Below, piece after piece: positions 27,501-37,175 of a stretch of DNA of 64,000 nucleotides. The notes beneath the pieces were generated by a model. That model saw only the letters and a list, made by a program, of their open reading frames with translations, searched no databases and was not told where the DNA came from. Origin of the DNA: QWQI01 sp964608915 (GTDB lineage Bacteria; Planctomycetota; Planctomycetia; Isosphaerales; Isosphaeraceae); the NCBI GenBank assembly GCA_964608915.1, contig CAZSQA010000020.1, positions 1 to 64,000 of the forward strand, given 5' to 3'. Position numbers and translations under genes: made by a program. Positions within the stretch are counted from its first letter, which is position 1; every line of letters starts with the position of its first letter.

Positions 27501-28697
27501 TCACGCATCCGCGAATGACTTCGCCTCAAGCGGCCGCAGGTGCTTGACGGCCGACCGGCCCACGCGATAGGTGAAAAAGCCGTTGGCCGTGCCTTGTGCC
27601 ACGCTGGGGGCGACGGTGTCCACCACTTTCGCGGCCGAGTGGCCTAGGTGATTGCAGAGGAAGTCGTGAATCTGTGTCCGGATCGTCCCGTGCAGGCTTT
27701 CCATCTCGGTGGCGAAGGCCAGCGCCGCCATGGACCAGCCCATCAGCGTGACGGTGCCCGCGGCAGACGTGCGCACGTTGTAGATCAGGCAAAGGCCGCG
27801 AATCATGCGGGCCATGGCCAGGATGAGCACGGCGTCGTCCCAGAACACCAGGGGCACCACGGCCGTGCGTACGCCCACCTGGCGCGTGTGCCGCCAGATA
27901 ATGGTGTCGGCGGCTTTGTCGAGCGGGGCCAGGAATGAACGGTCCAGGGCCCGGATCCAGTCGAGATCGGTGCCGTATTTCGAGCGTTCGATCAGTTCGG
28001 CCCGGGCTTTCTGCAGGCTTCGGACGAGTTCCGGGCCTTCCAGCCCCAGGCTTGTCCAGGTCTTTTCCTGAGCTTTGTCCAGCGGGAATTGCCGCAGGAA
28101 GCGTTCCAGGTCGGCCCGGGCCGCGGCCAGTTTGACGCCCGCTTCTTCACGCACATGGGCCCTGAATCGCAGTTCGGAGAGTGTCTGCACCGAATGCCGC
28201 GGGCTGCTTCGCAGGCGGGTGTAGCCGATGACGAGCCGGGCGACGGCGACGGCCACCAAAGTGCTGAGGACGACGACCAGCCCGATGAGCGGGTAGGCGA
28301 CCGCCGGCGGTTGCCGCGTGGCCATGTCGAGCACCGTGAGGCCTTGAGACAACACCAGCAATGACGCGATGCCGCCCATGATGACGACGGCACACCAGCC
28401 AAGGGTGTCGAGCGGGCCCAGCCAGCGGGTGAGGATCGACTCGCGCGCGGCCATTTCCGTTTCGAAAATCGTGGCCTGATCGGCGGCGAACGAACGCTCC
28501 TGCTCTTCGGCCCAGCGGGCCCGGGCGGTGTCTTCGTCCAGCGGTTTCACGGGCAGGTTGGGGCGCGGCACGCCCAGGCTGGCGGCCTGTTCGGGGCCAG
28601 CTTGCGGAGACGGCTTTGCCGGTTCCGCGGTTTCCGTGGCGGCTTTGGGCGCGACTCCCAGCCAGCCGTTCGATCTTTCCGATTGCGAGTCGCTCAT
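27501..28697 (-). CDS. ycjF: YcjF-like membrane protein (UPF0283/DUF697, TIGR01620-like)
   Basis: A 398-residue inner-membrane protein. Residues 1-80 are Pro/Ala-rich and acidic; two adjacent hydrophobic helices follow (WCAVVIMGGIASLLVLS and PLIGLVVVLSTLVAVAV), then a helical region with RLVIGYTRLRS, and a C-terminal DUF697 helical domain beginning near VPLVFWDDAVLILAMARMIRGLCLIYN. This architecture matches E. coli YcjF, partner of YcjX in the phage-shock regulon. The YcjX gene lies directly upstream on the same strand. Start at 28697 with GGGGAGAG upstream is preferred over 28748, which adds 17 residues. Specific role unknown. Confidence 0.8.
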   Translation of the reverse strand: MSDSQSERSNGWLGVAPKAATETAEPAKPSPQAGPEQAASLGVPRPNLPVKPLDEDTARARWAEEQERSFAADQATIFETEMAARESILTRWLGPLDTLGWCAVVIMGGIASLLVLSQGLTVLDMATRQPPAVAYPLIGLVVVLSTLVAVAVARLVIGYTRLRSSPRHSVQTLSELRFRAHVREEAGVKLAAARADLERFLRQFPLDKAQEKTWTSLGLEGPELVRSLQKARAELIERSKYGTDLDWIRALDRSFLAPLDKAADTIIWRHTRQVGVRTAVVPLVFWDDAVLILAMARMIRGLCLIYNVRTSAAGTVTLMGWSMAALAFATEMESLHGTIRTQIHDFLCNHLGHSAAKVVDTVAPSVAQGTANGFFTYRVGRSAVKHLRPLEAKSFADA

Positions 28698-28780
28698 GAT
28701 GCGGTCTCTCCCCACGTATTCGAAATCCGCCGGCTCGAGGAAATGCAATCCCGGGCCCGGCCTGCAGGTATTCGTCGGAA

Positions 28781-30223
28781 CTAGCGTAATATCCAGTTGA
28801 GAACGCGGCCGAGCCCGAACTGGTCGGGCGGTTGCGTCCGCCGCATGGGAAGGCGCGGCTGGGGCCGGGGGAAAGCGAAGTCACCGGCCTGCCACGCGAC
28901 AGGCCAGCTGGCAGGCACGGCCGAAGCCTCGGCTTCGAAGCTGGTGCCGCCGGATTCGAATGTCATGCGCCGTTTGCCGTCCGGGCCGATCGGTTCGCTA
29001 CGCGTGGCGTTCACCGCGGCGGCCAGGCCATAGCGAATTTTCAGATTCTTCTGCACTTCGTATTTCCGCACGAGCGGCTCCACGAGCTGGTGCAGCAGCC
29101 CTTCGGCGGTCTGGCGGTCCTCAGCGTGTATCCGGTCCGTCTGGGTGCCGATCACGCTCACGCGCCGCACCCCGCCCAGCCGGTAGCGGTCGCCGGCGAC
29201 GATCCAGGTCATCCAGTCCAGCCCCCGACCGACGGCCGTCGTACCCGGACCGACCCAGGCGAGCAGTTCCTCGAACAGAAGGGTCGTACCTTCCACGCCT
29301 CGCGGGCCGGATTCGAGCAGGTGGGCGACATCGACCAGCAGGAGGATATGATCGCACAGGGCCAGGGCATCGGCGACGGGCTTCACCACGCGGGCGAGGT
29401 AATCGTCGAAACGGGCAGTGAGCCGGCCCGCGAGTTCCGGTGCGGCTTCCCGCCACGCGGCCGGCAAGGGGAAGACCGGTTCGCCGGGCGTGACGCCGAT
29501 CGCCAGCCGCTCGAGCTGTTCGACGCTCCAAGTGGGCGTGTTCGTGCCCAGGCGCTCGGTGGCATAGCGGTTTTCCAGGTCGACGAGGAAGCTGGAGGGT
29601 GTCACGAACGGCAGGGCGTGATCGACGAACCCGGCCAGAACGCGCCGATAGGCCAGGGCCAGTTCGTTTTCCGCCGCAAGCGAATCCTCGGGTCGATCAT
29701 TCGCCAGCCGGTCGAGAAATTCACAGGCGATGGGCCGGAAGAGTTCCTTGCCGAGCGTCGGCAAAAGGGCGTCGGACCATCGGTCGAACGATCCCTGGCT
29801 GATCATGGCCAGGTCTGCGAGGCGCTCGCCGGGCCAGTCGATCAGCGAAAGGTCGTACATTCGCCAGCGGTCGTCGCTGCGTACGATGAACGACCGGTAT
29901 TCGGAGGCTGAGACGGTCTTCGCTGGCCAGCCGCCATGAGCCAGCTTGTCGCTCGCCCCGGCATGGTCGAAGGATGCCAGGCCTGAGCGTGTCGGCAAGG
30001 CATCGGCCCCGTCGGCCGACGATTGCAGCTCGGCAAGCGAGACGTCCGTACCGAAGACGTCGAGCATGCCTGGCGCCTGGTGCCGGATCTGCGATATCAG
30101 GCTCGTCAGCATCACGGTCTTGCCGGCGTGGAACGGACCGACGACGCCCACGCACCGGGGCCTCACGATCCGGCCCTTGCGTACGATCCGGCCCAGATTC
30201 ATACCCTCCGCTCGTCTCGCCAT
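28781..30223 (-). CDS. ycjX: YcjX-like GTPase (DUF463)
   Basis: A 480-residue P-loop protein. Walker A is GPFHAGKT (29-36), Walker B-like DWPGE at 129-133, and GTQTDR stands where GTPases have the NKxD base-recognition motif. Length and layout, including LLVDVAHLLESG, fit the DUF463 family of E. coli YcjX (465 residues). The partner YcjF is encoded 84 bases downstream. In proteobacteria the pair is induced by membrane stress; what they do is not established. The Walker A loop is divergent from the usual GLSRSGKT. No psp genes are nearby. Start: ATG at 30223 with AGGTGA upstream; 30202 is an alternative but GGAGG is only two bases away. Confidence 0.83.
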   Translation of the reverse strand: MARRAEGMNLGRIVRKGRIVRPRCVGVVGPFHAGKTVMLTSLISQIRHQAPGMLDVFGTDVSLAELQSSADGADALPTRSGLASFDHAGASDKLAHGGWPAKTVSASEYRSFIVRSDDRWRMYDLSLIDWPGERLADLAMISQGSFDRWSDALLPTLGKELFRPIACEFLDRLANDRPEDSLAAENELALAYRRVLAGFVDHALPFVTPSSFLVDLENRYATERLGTNTPTWSVEQLERLAIGVTPGEPVFPLPAAWREAAPELAGRLTARFDDYLARVVKPVADALALCDHILLLVDVAHLLESGPRGVEGTTLLFEELLAWVGPGTTAVGRGLDWMTWIVAGDRYRLGGVRRVSVIGTQTDRIHAEDRQTAEGLLHQLVEPLVRKYEVQKNLKIRYGLAAAVNATRSEPIGPDGKRRMTFESGGTSFEAEASAVPASWPVAWQAGDFAFPRPQPRLPMRRTQPPDQFGLGRVLNWILR

Positions 30224-30484
30224 CGTCGATTCACCTGCGTAGCTGTCATACGGAGAAAAATTCGGGCCGGCCGGACATGGGCACGCCCCGGAACGATTCC
30301 CCGACGAACTTATTCGTTACCGAGCGCCGGGATATTTCCGAAATCCCGGCCGGGCCGCAATCGTCTGGCCACGGGCGATGCGAGCATGCCGAATTCCAGC
30401 GGTTCGGGACGTGAGCGATTCTATCAGATCATGCCAGGGCCGGTGCCACGAATCAGCCTGTCATTCGTTCCGAAAACGGCCGGA

Positions 30485-31060
30485 TCAGTTGAGTTCCGGC
30501 GACCAGTCAGGAGCCGGCACGCTGGAAGCCGCATCCCGGGGGCGTTCACGCCTGAGCCTGAAGATTCCCTCAAGGCGGACGATTCCTGTGTCTCTCTTGC
30601 TTTCGACGCTCCATCGACCTTCGAACACATCGCCACCGGCGGTCAGCCTGCCGTCATAATGCACCGGCGTGTTCGGGCCCTGGAAGCCGAGGAATCGGTC
30701 ATTGACCCGAAAGCCGAAAACGCGTTCGCCCTGATAGGTTTTCGTGAACTTGGCATTCCGGCCGATCATGAAGCCCTCGATGGCCGATTGACCCGGATTG
30801 CCGCAGACGTACCGGACATCTTCCCGGGCCGCTTCAGGGAGGTGTTCGTGGATCATGGCCATGACCTTGTCGAGCGATTCTTCCGACTCACCGAAGTATT
30901 CGCTCAAATCGGCCAGGGAGTACTCGTGATGCTGGATGACGTCGAACATCACCCCCGTGAGCTTGCCGCGATCGAGGACGAACTCGGCGACGATCGGCCA
31001 GGAGCGATCGTTCTGCACGTAATGACCGATCCATCGTCCGGAAATGTCGCAATTTTCCAT
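30485..31060 (-). CDS. Hypothetical 191-residue protein
   Basis: No family recognised. The protein starts MENCDISGRWIGHYVQND and is a single globular domain. The second half (KFTKTYQGERVFGFRVNDR, VHYDGRLTAGGDVFEGRWS) looks like beta-barrel strands of the kind found in lipocalin- or FABP-like small proteins. No signal peptide or membrane segment, so cytoplasmic. The ATG at 31060 is chosen because it starts the Trp-rich conserved-looking part; upstream codons give Arg-rich low-quality sequence. It is isolated from its neighbours. Confidence 0.55.
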   Translation of the reverse strand: MENCDISGRWIGHYVQNDRSWPIVAEFVLDRGKLTGVMFDVIQHHEYSLADLSEYFGESEESLDKVMAMIHEHLPEAAREDVRYVCGNPGQSAIEGFMIGRNAKFTKTYQGERVFGFRVNDRFLGFQGPNTPVHYDGRLTAGGDVFEGRWSVESKRDTGIVRLEGIFRLRRERPRDAASSVPAPDWSPELN

Positions 31061-31264
31061 GACCCCATGCGCTCCCGGAAATGACTTCGAAGGCAGTGCG
31101 GCCGTGTTCCACCGCCGTCGGTCGCTCTCAGCCGAAATGGCTGACCGGCGAAAGTGCCGCACCAGTTCCCCGAAACCCTTTCTCTTGTCTGAACGTCATC
31201 ATCCGGCACACTTTGTGGCGAATCAAGCGAAACCTTGAGGCGATCGGCGATCGCCATGACGCAA

Positions 31265-31293
31265 ATCGCCCGGAAGAAGTTCTTCCGGGCGAT
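31265..31293. terminator. Hairpin downstream of the Ig-repeat gene
   Basis: Near-perfect palindrome: arms 31265-31278 and 31280-31293 with a one-base centre (effective loop AAGTT). It lies just beyond the stop of the minus-strand gene ending at 31335. No clear T-run. Confidence 0.6.
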
Positions 31294-31334
31294 CGATCGG
31301 CATCGGCATTCGGCCAGCGACTGTGGCGGCCGTG

Positions 31335-34300
31335 TTACGGGGCCACGAAGCCTGGCTCTGCGATGGCCATGTCGAAGAACTCCTTCGAAGCCAGCAGATA
31401 GCTCTGCTGCTGCCGCCAGTAGACGCCCCGGGTTTCCTGCCACGAGAAAGCCGCCAGTTCGCGATCGGTGGCGTCTCGCCCCAGAACCTGCAGATACATC
31501 TGCTGCACCAGGGCCCGGCGGCCGGTCCGGCTCGTCAGCACGTGCTCGGCCACCTTGAAGGGCGGTTCGCCGGCATTGAGCTGATGCACGATCATGGCCG
31601 AAGCCCGTGGCGTGAAGGTCGTGTTCAGGACCGTTTCCAGGGCCGTCACGAATCCTTCGGGCGTGCCGTCGCCGATATCGTTATAGAACTCGGGCGTGCC
31701 CAGAATGATCGCCCGGGGGCTGGTGCGCGTCCGCTGGGCGGCCCCCTGCACCATCCGGATTTCGTCTTCGGTGCCGTCTCGGCCCAGGTATTCGTTGAAC
31801 GACTGCTGCACCAGCATCTGCCGGCCCAGCGGCGTGTTGCGGATCTTCGTCACCACGCACGCACGCGACGAACCCCGCTGCAGCCGGTCGTCCCACTTCA
31901 CCAGAGATTGATAATCGATCGGCTGGAAGACGACCTGCAGGAAGACCTGATTGAGCCAGCGTTCGTTGTCGGTGCCGGCCACGACGGTCACGTCAGGCGA
32001 CGTTCCCGCTAAGAAGTTCGTGTCGCCCACGTATTCGGCCTTCACCGTGTCGACACCCAGGCCCAGCTGGAAGCCGCTCGCCGTATAGGTCGCCTCGCCG
32101 TTCGCCAGCGACTTGATCGCGAAGACGACACCATTGACCACGAACCGGACCTGACCGGTCGGCACTGTCGTCACGCCCGAGGTCGACGGCGTCACCTTGG
32201 CCGTGAACGTCACCACGCCGCCCGCCGTGACGTAGTTCGTCGAGGGCGTGAGCGTCACCGTCGATGTCGACTTGTTCACGACCTGCGAAACAGCCGTGGA
32301 CGTGCTCGTGGCGTTGTTCGCGTCGCCCTGATACGTCGCCGTGATCGACTGCGTCCCGACCACGAGCGACGAGAGCGTCAAGGTCGCCTTGCCGTCCGCG
32401 CCCAGCGTGCCCGTGCCCAGAACCGTCGACCCGCTCAGGAACTGCACGGTTCCCGTCGGGGCGGTGTAGCCCGAAAGGTTCGGCGTGACCGTCGCGGTAA
32501 AGATCACCGACTGGCCCAGATTCGAAGGATTCGGAGCCGAGGTCAACACCGTCGTCGTCGCGACTTTGTTGATCACCTGGCTGAGGACCGACGACGTGCT
32601 GGCGGCGTAATCGACGTTGCCGGGATAGCTGACCGTGATCGAATTCGTGCCGATCGGCAGCGTCGAAGAGGCGAAGGTCGCCTTGCCGTCGGCGTCCAGA
32701 GCCACCGTCGCCAGGATCGTCGACCCGTTCAGGAACGTCACGGAGCCCGTCGGCTTGGGAAGGCCCGTGGTGACGGCCACCGTCGCCGTGAAAGTCACCG
32801 TCGCCCCCGGGTTCGCCGGATTCGTCGAAGAAGTGACCGTCGAAGTCGTGACGACCTTGCTCACCACCTGGGGATACTCGGTCGAACCGCTCGTCAGATA
32901 TCGGCTGTCACCGGCGTAGGAAGCCGTGATCTGGTGCGTTCCGATCGTCAGTCCCGAAACCGCCAGCGTTGCCGCCCCGGAGGCGTTCAGGGCCCCCGAA
33001 CCGATCAGGACGCCGCCATCGAAGAAGTCGACGCTTCCCGTCGGCACGCCCGAGCCTGGATTCTTCGCCTGGACCGTCGCCGTGAACGTCACCGACTGAC
33101 CGATCTGCGAAGGATTCGGCGAGCCGACCAGCGTGACGGTCGTCTCCGCCTGATTGACGACCTGATCGACGACCGGCGAAGTGCTCGTCAGATAATTGCC
33201 CGCACCCAGGTAAACGGCCGTGAGGGCGTTCGTGCCGACCTCAAGCAGAGACGTCACGAACGTCGCCGTGCCCGTGACGTCGATCGGCACCGTGCTCAGC
33301 AGGGTCGCACCGGAATAGAACTGGACGGACCCGCTCGGCGTACCGGCTCCGGAAGGCGTGCCCACGCCGGCGATCAGCGTCACCGACTGCCCGTAGACCG
33401 ACGGATTCACGGTCGATTGCAGCGAGGTCGTCGTGGTGACCTGGTGCGTGAGCGTCACGTCGTTGCCGCTGCCGCCGACATAGCTGATCTTGAACGGCGC
33501 GCTGCCCAGCATCACCGTGCTGCCTTCAGGCAAGCCCGCGAACGTCCCGGTGACCGGATTCGTCCCGAGATTGTCGATGATCGTGAAACTGTCCGGCGCG
33601 ACCGGGGAATAGTTCAGATTGACGATCAGTTCGGCCGACCCCAGATCGATCGGTCCGAGCGCCGCGATATTGCCGTAACCGGAAGCGCTGGGCCCGAACA
33701 GCGAAATCACGTAATCCGTATCGGCGTCGAAATCCAGCGATCCATCGACACTCAGAGTGCCGATGCCCGACTGCCCAGGCTGCACAATTCCGCCCACCGA
33801 CGAGAGCGCCGCCACCGAGCCCATGCCGGCAATTTCGGTCGACGGATTCAGAAACACCTTCGTGATCGTCGCTTCGTTCACCCAAAGCGCGCCGTTATTC
33901 ACGTTCGTCGCGGGCGTGAAGGTCTGCGCCGACCCGATGGACAGGACCCCGCCACCACCTTTGGAAATGTCGGCCGTCGTGCCGATCTGGCCCAGGATGT
34001 TCAGAACCGAGCCCGGCATCGTCACCGAAATCCCGGGAAACGCGTTCGTGAAATTCAAGGGCAGACCGATCGTCGATGTTCCGCTCGCGTAAGTGGCAGT
34101 CACGCCGGCCGAAACTACCACGGAATTGCCGGTCAGCATATAGCCGGCCCCATCGACGGCGATCGATTCGTACGACGTGCCGATGACGAAGTCATTGACC
34201 GAAGCGAGATTCGAAGCCCCGGCCGGAAAAACGAGTGTGTCGCCCGGGTTCGGCAAGGCATCCCAGTTGCCGGGCGTGGACCAGAGATTGTCCACCGCCC

Positions 34301-34451
34301 CGCTCCATGTGGAGATCGCGAGGGCCAGCCTGTCTTCCAGCCGCTCGGCCTTCATGTTCGCGACGGTCTTCATCCGCCGGATCTGAACCGTCCGAATTTC
34401 GGATGCGCGCCGGGCCAGGCCGCGGCGGCTCGTCGAAAGAGAAAACAACAT
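31335..34451 (-). CDS. Ig-like repeat surface protein with DUF4214-like C-terminal domain
   Basis: A 1038-residue protein. The basic N-terminus carries KAERLEDRLALA, the extracellular motif. Residues about 50-330 are a beta-rich module opening ISTWSGAVDNLWSTPGNW, similar to the opening of the giant protein. Then five bacterial Ig-like (Big_3-type) repeats of about 100 residues each, recognisable by TxVT...SxNPSxxGQSVTFTATV and PTGxVxFxxG phrases. The last about 175 residues (QVFLQVVFQPIDYQSL, FNEYLGRDGTEDEI, LQVLGRDATDREL) look like DUF4214/phycobilisome-linker-like helices. Start at 34451; the ATG at 34508 would add 19 unrelated residues. Probably an adhesin or surface-layer component. Confidence 0.83.
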   Translation of the reverse strand: MLFSLSTSRRGLARRASEIRTVQIRRMKTVANMKAERLEDRLALAISTWSGAVDNLWSTPGNWDALPNPGDTLVFPAGASNLASVNDFVIGTSYESIAVDGAGYMLTGNSVVVSAGVTATYASGTSTIGLPLNFTNAFPGISVTMPGSVLNILGQIGTTADISKGGGGVLSIGSAQTFTPATNVNNGALWVNEATITKVFLNPSTEIAGMGSVAALSSVGGIVQPGQSGIGTLSVDGSLDFDADTDYVISLFGPSASGYGNIAALGPIDLGSAELIVNLNYSPVAPDSFTIIDNLGTNPVTGTFAGLPEGSTVMLGSAPFKISYVGGSGNDVTLTHQVTTTTSLQSTVNPSVYGQSVTLIAGVGTPSGAGTPSGSVQFYSGATLLSTVPIDVTGTATFVTSLLEVGTNALTAVYLGAGNYLTSTSPVVDQVVNQAETTVTLVGSPNPSQIGQSVTFTATVQAKNPGSGVPTGSVDFFDGGVLIGSGALNASGAATLAVSGLTIGTHQITASYAGDSRYLTSGSTEYPQVVSKVVTTSTVTSSTNPANPGATVTFTATVAVTTGLPKPTGSVTFLNGSTILATVALDADGKATFASSTLPIGTNSITVSYPGNVDYAASTSSVLSQVINKVATTTVLTSAPNPSNLGQSVIFTATVTPNLSGYTAPTGTVQFLSGSTVLGTGTLGADGKATLTLSSLVVGTQSITATYQGDANNATSTSTAVSQVVNKSTSTVTLTPSTNYVTAGGVVTFTAKVTPSTSGVTTVPTGQVRFVVNGVVFAIKSLANGEATYTASGFQLGLGVDTVKAEYVGDTNFLAGTSPDVTVVAGTDNERWLNQVFLQVVFQPIDYQSLVKWDDRLQRGSSRACVVTKIRNTPLGRQMLVQQSFNEYLGRDGTEDEIRMVQGAAQRTRTSPRAIILGTPEFYNDIGDGTPEGFVTALETVLNTTFTPRASAMIVHQLNAGEPPFKVAEHVLTSRTGRRALVQQMYLQVLGRDATDRELAAFSWQETRGVYWRQQQSYLLASKEFFDMAIAEPGFVAP

Positions 34452-34864
34452 GATCGAGGGTCCCTCGCATTTGAGCCCCGGCGATTCCCGACGAAACCGG
34501 GAACGCACCGTCGAATCCGATTCTTTCCGATAATTCCAGTTTGCCCCGGAATCCAGCGAACCCGACCGATTTCCGCGAATTCCCCTGGAGGAGTTTCACG
34601 ATTGGTCAAGTCGTACGGATCGAAACGTCATCAGTTCTCAGTCCGCATGGGGCCGGCCACCCAATGCACGCATGCATGCATCATATCATAAAAATGGGGG
34701 TGATCCGAAATGTAGCGAAAAGTGTGCGATCGTTTCCGGGGCCGTGACCCGGGACCGCCGAGCTCCAGCCCGGTGAGCCCGAGTCGGCACAATCGACCAG
34801 GCCGAAGAGCGAATCGCCAGATCCGAACCCGGTGGCACCCGCAGCGAACGGAATCGCGTAAAAG
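34452..34864 (+). other. Intergenic region with GCATGCATGC run and degenerate REP copy
   Basis: About 410 bases between two minus-strand genes. Holds GCATGCATGCAT near 34668-34681, an AT-rich patch (34681-34694) and a degenerate REP-like arm at 34748-34780. No gene supported. Confidence 0.55.
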
Positions 34865-37171
34865 TCAGTGGCTCTCAGCCCGTGTCGGCAGAATGATCGG
34901 CGGCGGATTCGCCCCACGCGAGTGGATCGCCTCGCTCGACGAAAATTCCCGGGCCATGTTCTGGAACTCGACCTGAGAACGCACCTTCGGCTCACCCGGC
35001 TGCCGCTTCACCCGTTCGTAAGTGCCGTCCGGCTTCAACTGGCGTGCTTTTACGTTATCCGCCAGCGTCACGCCCAGGATCCCGTCCACGATCCGGCTCT
35101 TCAGCCGCGGCTCCTCGATCGGGAACAGCAGTTCCACACGCCGGTGGAAGTTCCGGGGCATCCAGTCCGCCGAGGCCAGATAGACCTCCGGCTCGTCGCC
35201 GTTCTGGAAATAGGTGATCCGCGAGTGTTCCAGGAACTTGTCCACGATCGAAAGCACCCGGATATTGTCCGACACGCCCGGCACGCCAGGCTTCAGGCAG
35301 CACGGGCCGCGCACGATCAGGTCGATCTTCACGCCGGCCTTCGAGGCTTCGTAGATCGCCGCGATCGCCTGTGGGTCCACCAGGGCGTTCATCTTCGCGA
35401 TGATCCTGGCCGCTTTGCCCTCAATCGCGTGCTGGCGTTCACGCCCGATCAGCTCCACCACACGGTCCGCCAGGTGCATCGGCGCGACGATCAGCTTGTT
35501 CCACTGGTGCCCTTGCGAATAGCCCGTCAGCAGGTTGAAGAGGGCCGAAGCGTCCTCGCCGAACTCTTCCTTGCACGTGAACAGGCCTAGATCGGTGTAG
35601 AACCGGGCTGTCGTCGGGTTGTAATTGCCCGTGCCCAGGTGAATGTAGCGGCGAATGCCGTCGTGCTCACGTCGAACGACCAGGACCGCCTTGCAGTGCG
35701 TCTTCAGCCCCACCATGCCGTAAACCACGTGCACACCGGCGTTCTGAAGCATCCGGGCCTTGACGATGTTGTTCTCTTCGTCCAGCCGCGCCTGAATTTC
35801 CACCAGCACCGTCACCTGCTTGCCGTTCTCGGCGGCGCGGATCAGGGCGTTGATGATCGGGTTATCCTCGGCTGTCCGGTACAGCGTCATCTTGATCGCC
35901 AGAACTTGCGGATCTTCCGCCGCCTGCTCCAGGAACCCGACGACCGTGCCGAACGATTCGTACGGGTGATGCACGAGCTGGTCGCCGCCGCGGATCGCCG
36001 TGAACAAATTCGACCGGTTCGCGAACGCCGCCGGTGTCTGCGGCTCCCACGGCTGCTCTTTCAGCTCGCGATAGCCCTCCAGCTTCGTCAGCCCCACCAG
36101 GGCCGTCAGGTCGACCGGCCCGCGCACCCGGAAAATGTCGCGGTCGTCCAGGTCAAGTGCGTTCCGCAAGAGAGACACGAACGCCTCTTCGGCCCGCGCG
36201 TCGATCTCCAGACGAACCGCCGCCCCCCACTTTCGCCGCCGCAGCGTTTCCTCGATCGTCGAGATCAGGCTCGTCTTGATCTCCGTCTCCTGAACCGTCA
36301 GGTCACTGTTACGCGTCACGCGGAACGCCGCCCGGTTCGAAACCGTGAAGCCGCCGAACAGCGATCCAAGACGCGGGCCGATGACGTCTTCCAGGAACAC
36401 GAATTTCGGGTGCGCCGGATTGCCCCCGGGGGCCGAGGGCAACTTCACCAGCCGCGGCAGAACGCTGGGCACCTGGAGCACGGCGAACAGGCTGCGCACC
36501 TGATCCTGCTCCTGCCCTTCCAGCTGGAGGATCAGGTTGAGAGCCTTATTGTGCAGGTGCGGGAACGGGTGCGCCGGATCGATCGCCAGCGGCGTGAGCA
36601 CCGGGAAGACCCAGGTGTCGTAATAATTGTCCAGCCAGGCGTTCTGCTCTTCGCACAGCTCTTCGGGGGCCAGAATCTTGATGCCCTTGCGCGCCAGTTC
36701 GGGCTTGATCTCGTCGAACCAGATGTCGTACTGGCGTTCGATGAAACCATGCGCCCGGCCGCAAACTTCCTGAAGTTGCCCGAACGGCCCCATGCCGTCC
36801 GACGACGGATCCTGCGGCTCGACATTGTCATAATGCTGCGCCTGCAGCCCCGCCACCCGCACCTCGAAGAACTCGTCCAGATTCGAGGCCGAAATCGACA
36901 GGAACCGCACCCGTTCCAGCAGCGGAACGCTCGAGTCGCATGCCTCTTCGAGGACCCGCTTGTTGAATTCCAGCCAGCCCAGTTCCCGGTTCAGAAAGAG
37001 CGAGCTATCCGGCATCGCAGGTTCGAAACGGACCGTCGCGGACCTTAACGCCGCCGATTCGACCGTGACGCCCGCCACGGTCATGGACCTCGAATCGCTT
37101 TCCTTTGGCATACGTTCCGGCTGCGCTCGCTTCGTGCGGCGCGGCTTCCCGGCAGGTGGTCGTTCGCTCAT
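34865..37171 (-). CDS. ppk1: Polyphosphate kinase 1
   Basis: Makes inorganic polyphosphate from ATP, reversibly; membrane-associated homotetramer. The 768-residue protein has the N-terminal helical domain (FLNRELGWLEFNKRVLEEA), the head domain, and two PLD-like C-terminal domains with catalytic His residues in VGLKTHCKAVLV and YIHLGTGNYNPTTA. These match the autophosphorylated His and second His of E. coli PPK. An extra N-terminus of about 55 residues (SERPPAGKPRRTKRAQPERM) precedes the conserved core, so a later Met could be the true start. The ATG at 37171 is four bases after the nfo stop, indicating one operon. Confidence 0.93.
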   Translation of the reverse strand: MSERPPAGKPRRTKRAQPERMPKESDSRSMTVAGVTVESAALRSATVRFEPAMPDSSLFLNRELGWLEFNKRVLEEACDSSVPLLERVRFLSISASNLDEFFEVRVAGLQAQHYDNVEPQDPSSDGMGPFGQLQEVCGRAHGFIERQYDIWFDEIKPELARKGIKILAPEELCEEQNAWLDNYYDTWVFPVLTPLAIDPAHPFPHLHNKALNLILQLEGQEQDQVRSLFAVLQVPSVLPRLVKLPSAPGGNPAHPKFVFLEDVIGPRLGSLFGGFTVSNRAAFRVTRNSDLTVQETEIKTSLISTIEETLRRRKWGAAVRLEIDARAEEAFVSLLRNALDLDDRDIFRVRGPVDLTALVGLTKLEGYRELKEQPWEPQTPAAFANRSNLFTAIRGGDQLVHHPYESFGTVVGFLEQAAEDPQVLAIKMTLYRTAEDNPIINALIRAAENGKQVTVLVEIQARLDEENNIVKARMLQNAGVHVVYGMVGLKTHCKAVLVVRREHDGIRRYIHLGTGNYNPTTARFYTDLGLFTCKEEFGEDASALFNLLTGYSQGHQWNKLIVAPMHLADRVVELIGRERQHAIEGKAARIIAKMNALVDPQAIAAIYEASKAGVKIDLIVRGPCCLKPGVPGVSDNIRVLSIVDKFLEHSRITYFQNGDEPEVYLASADWMPRNFHRRVELLFPIEEPRLKSRIVDGILGVTLADNVKARQLKPDGTYERVKRQPGEPKVRSQVEFQNMAREFSSSEAIHSRGANPPPIILPTRAESH

Positions 37172-37175
37172 GACG

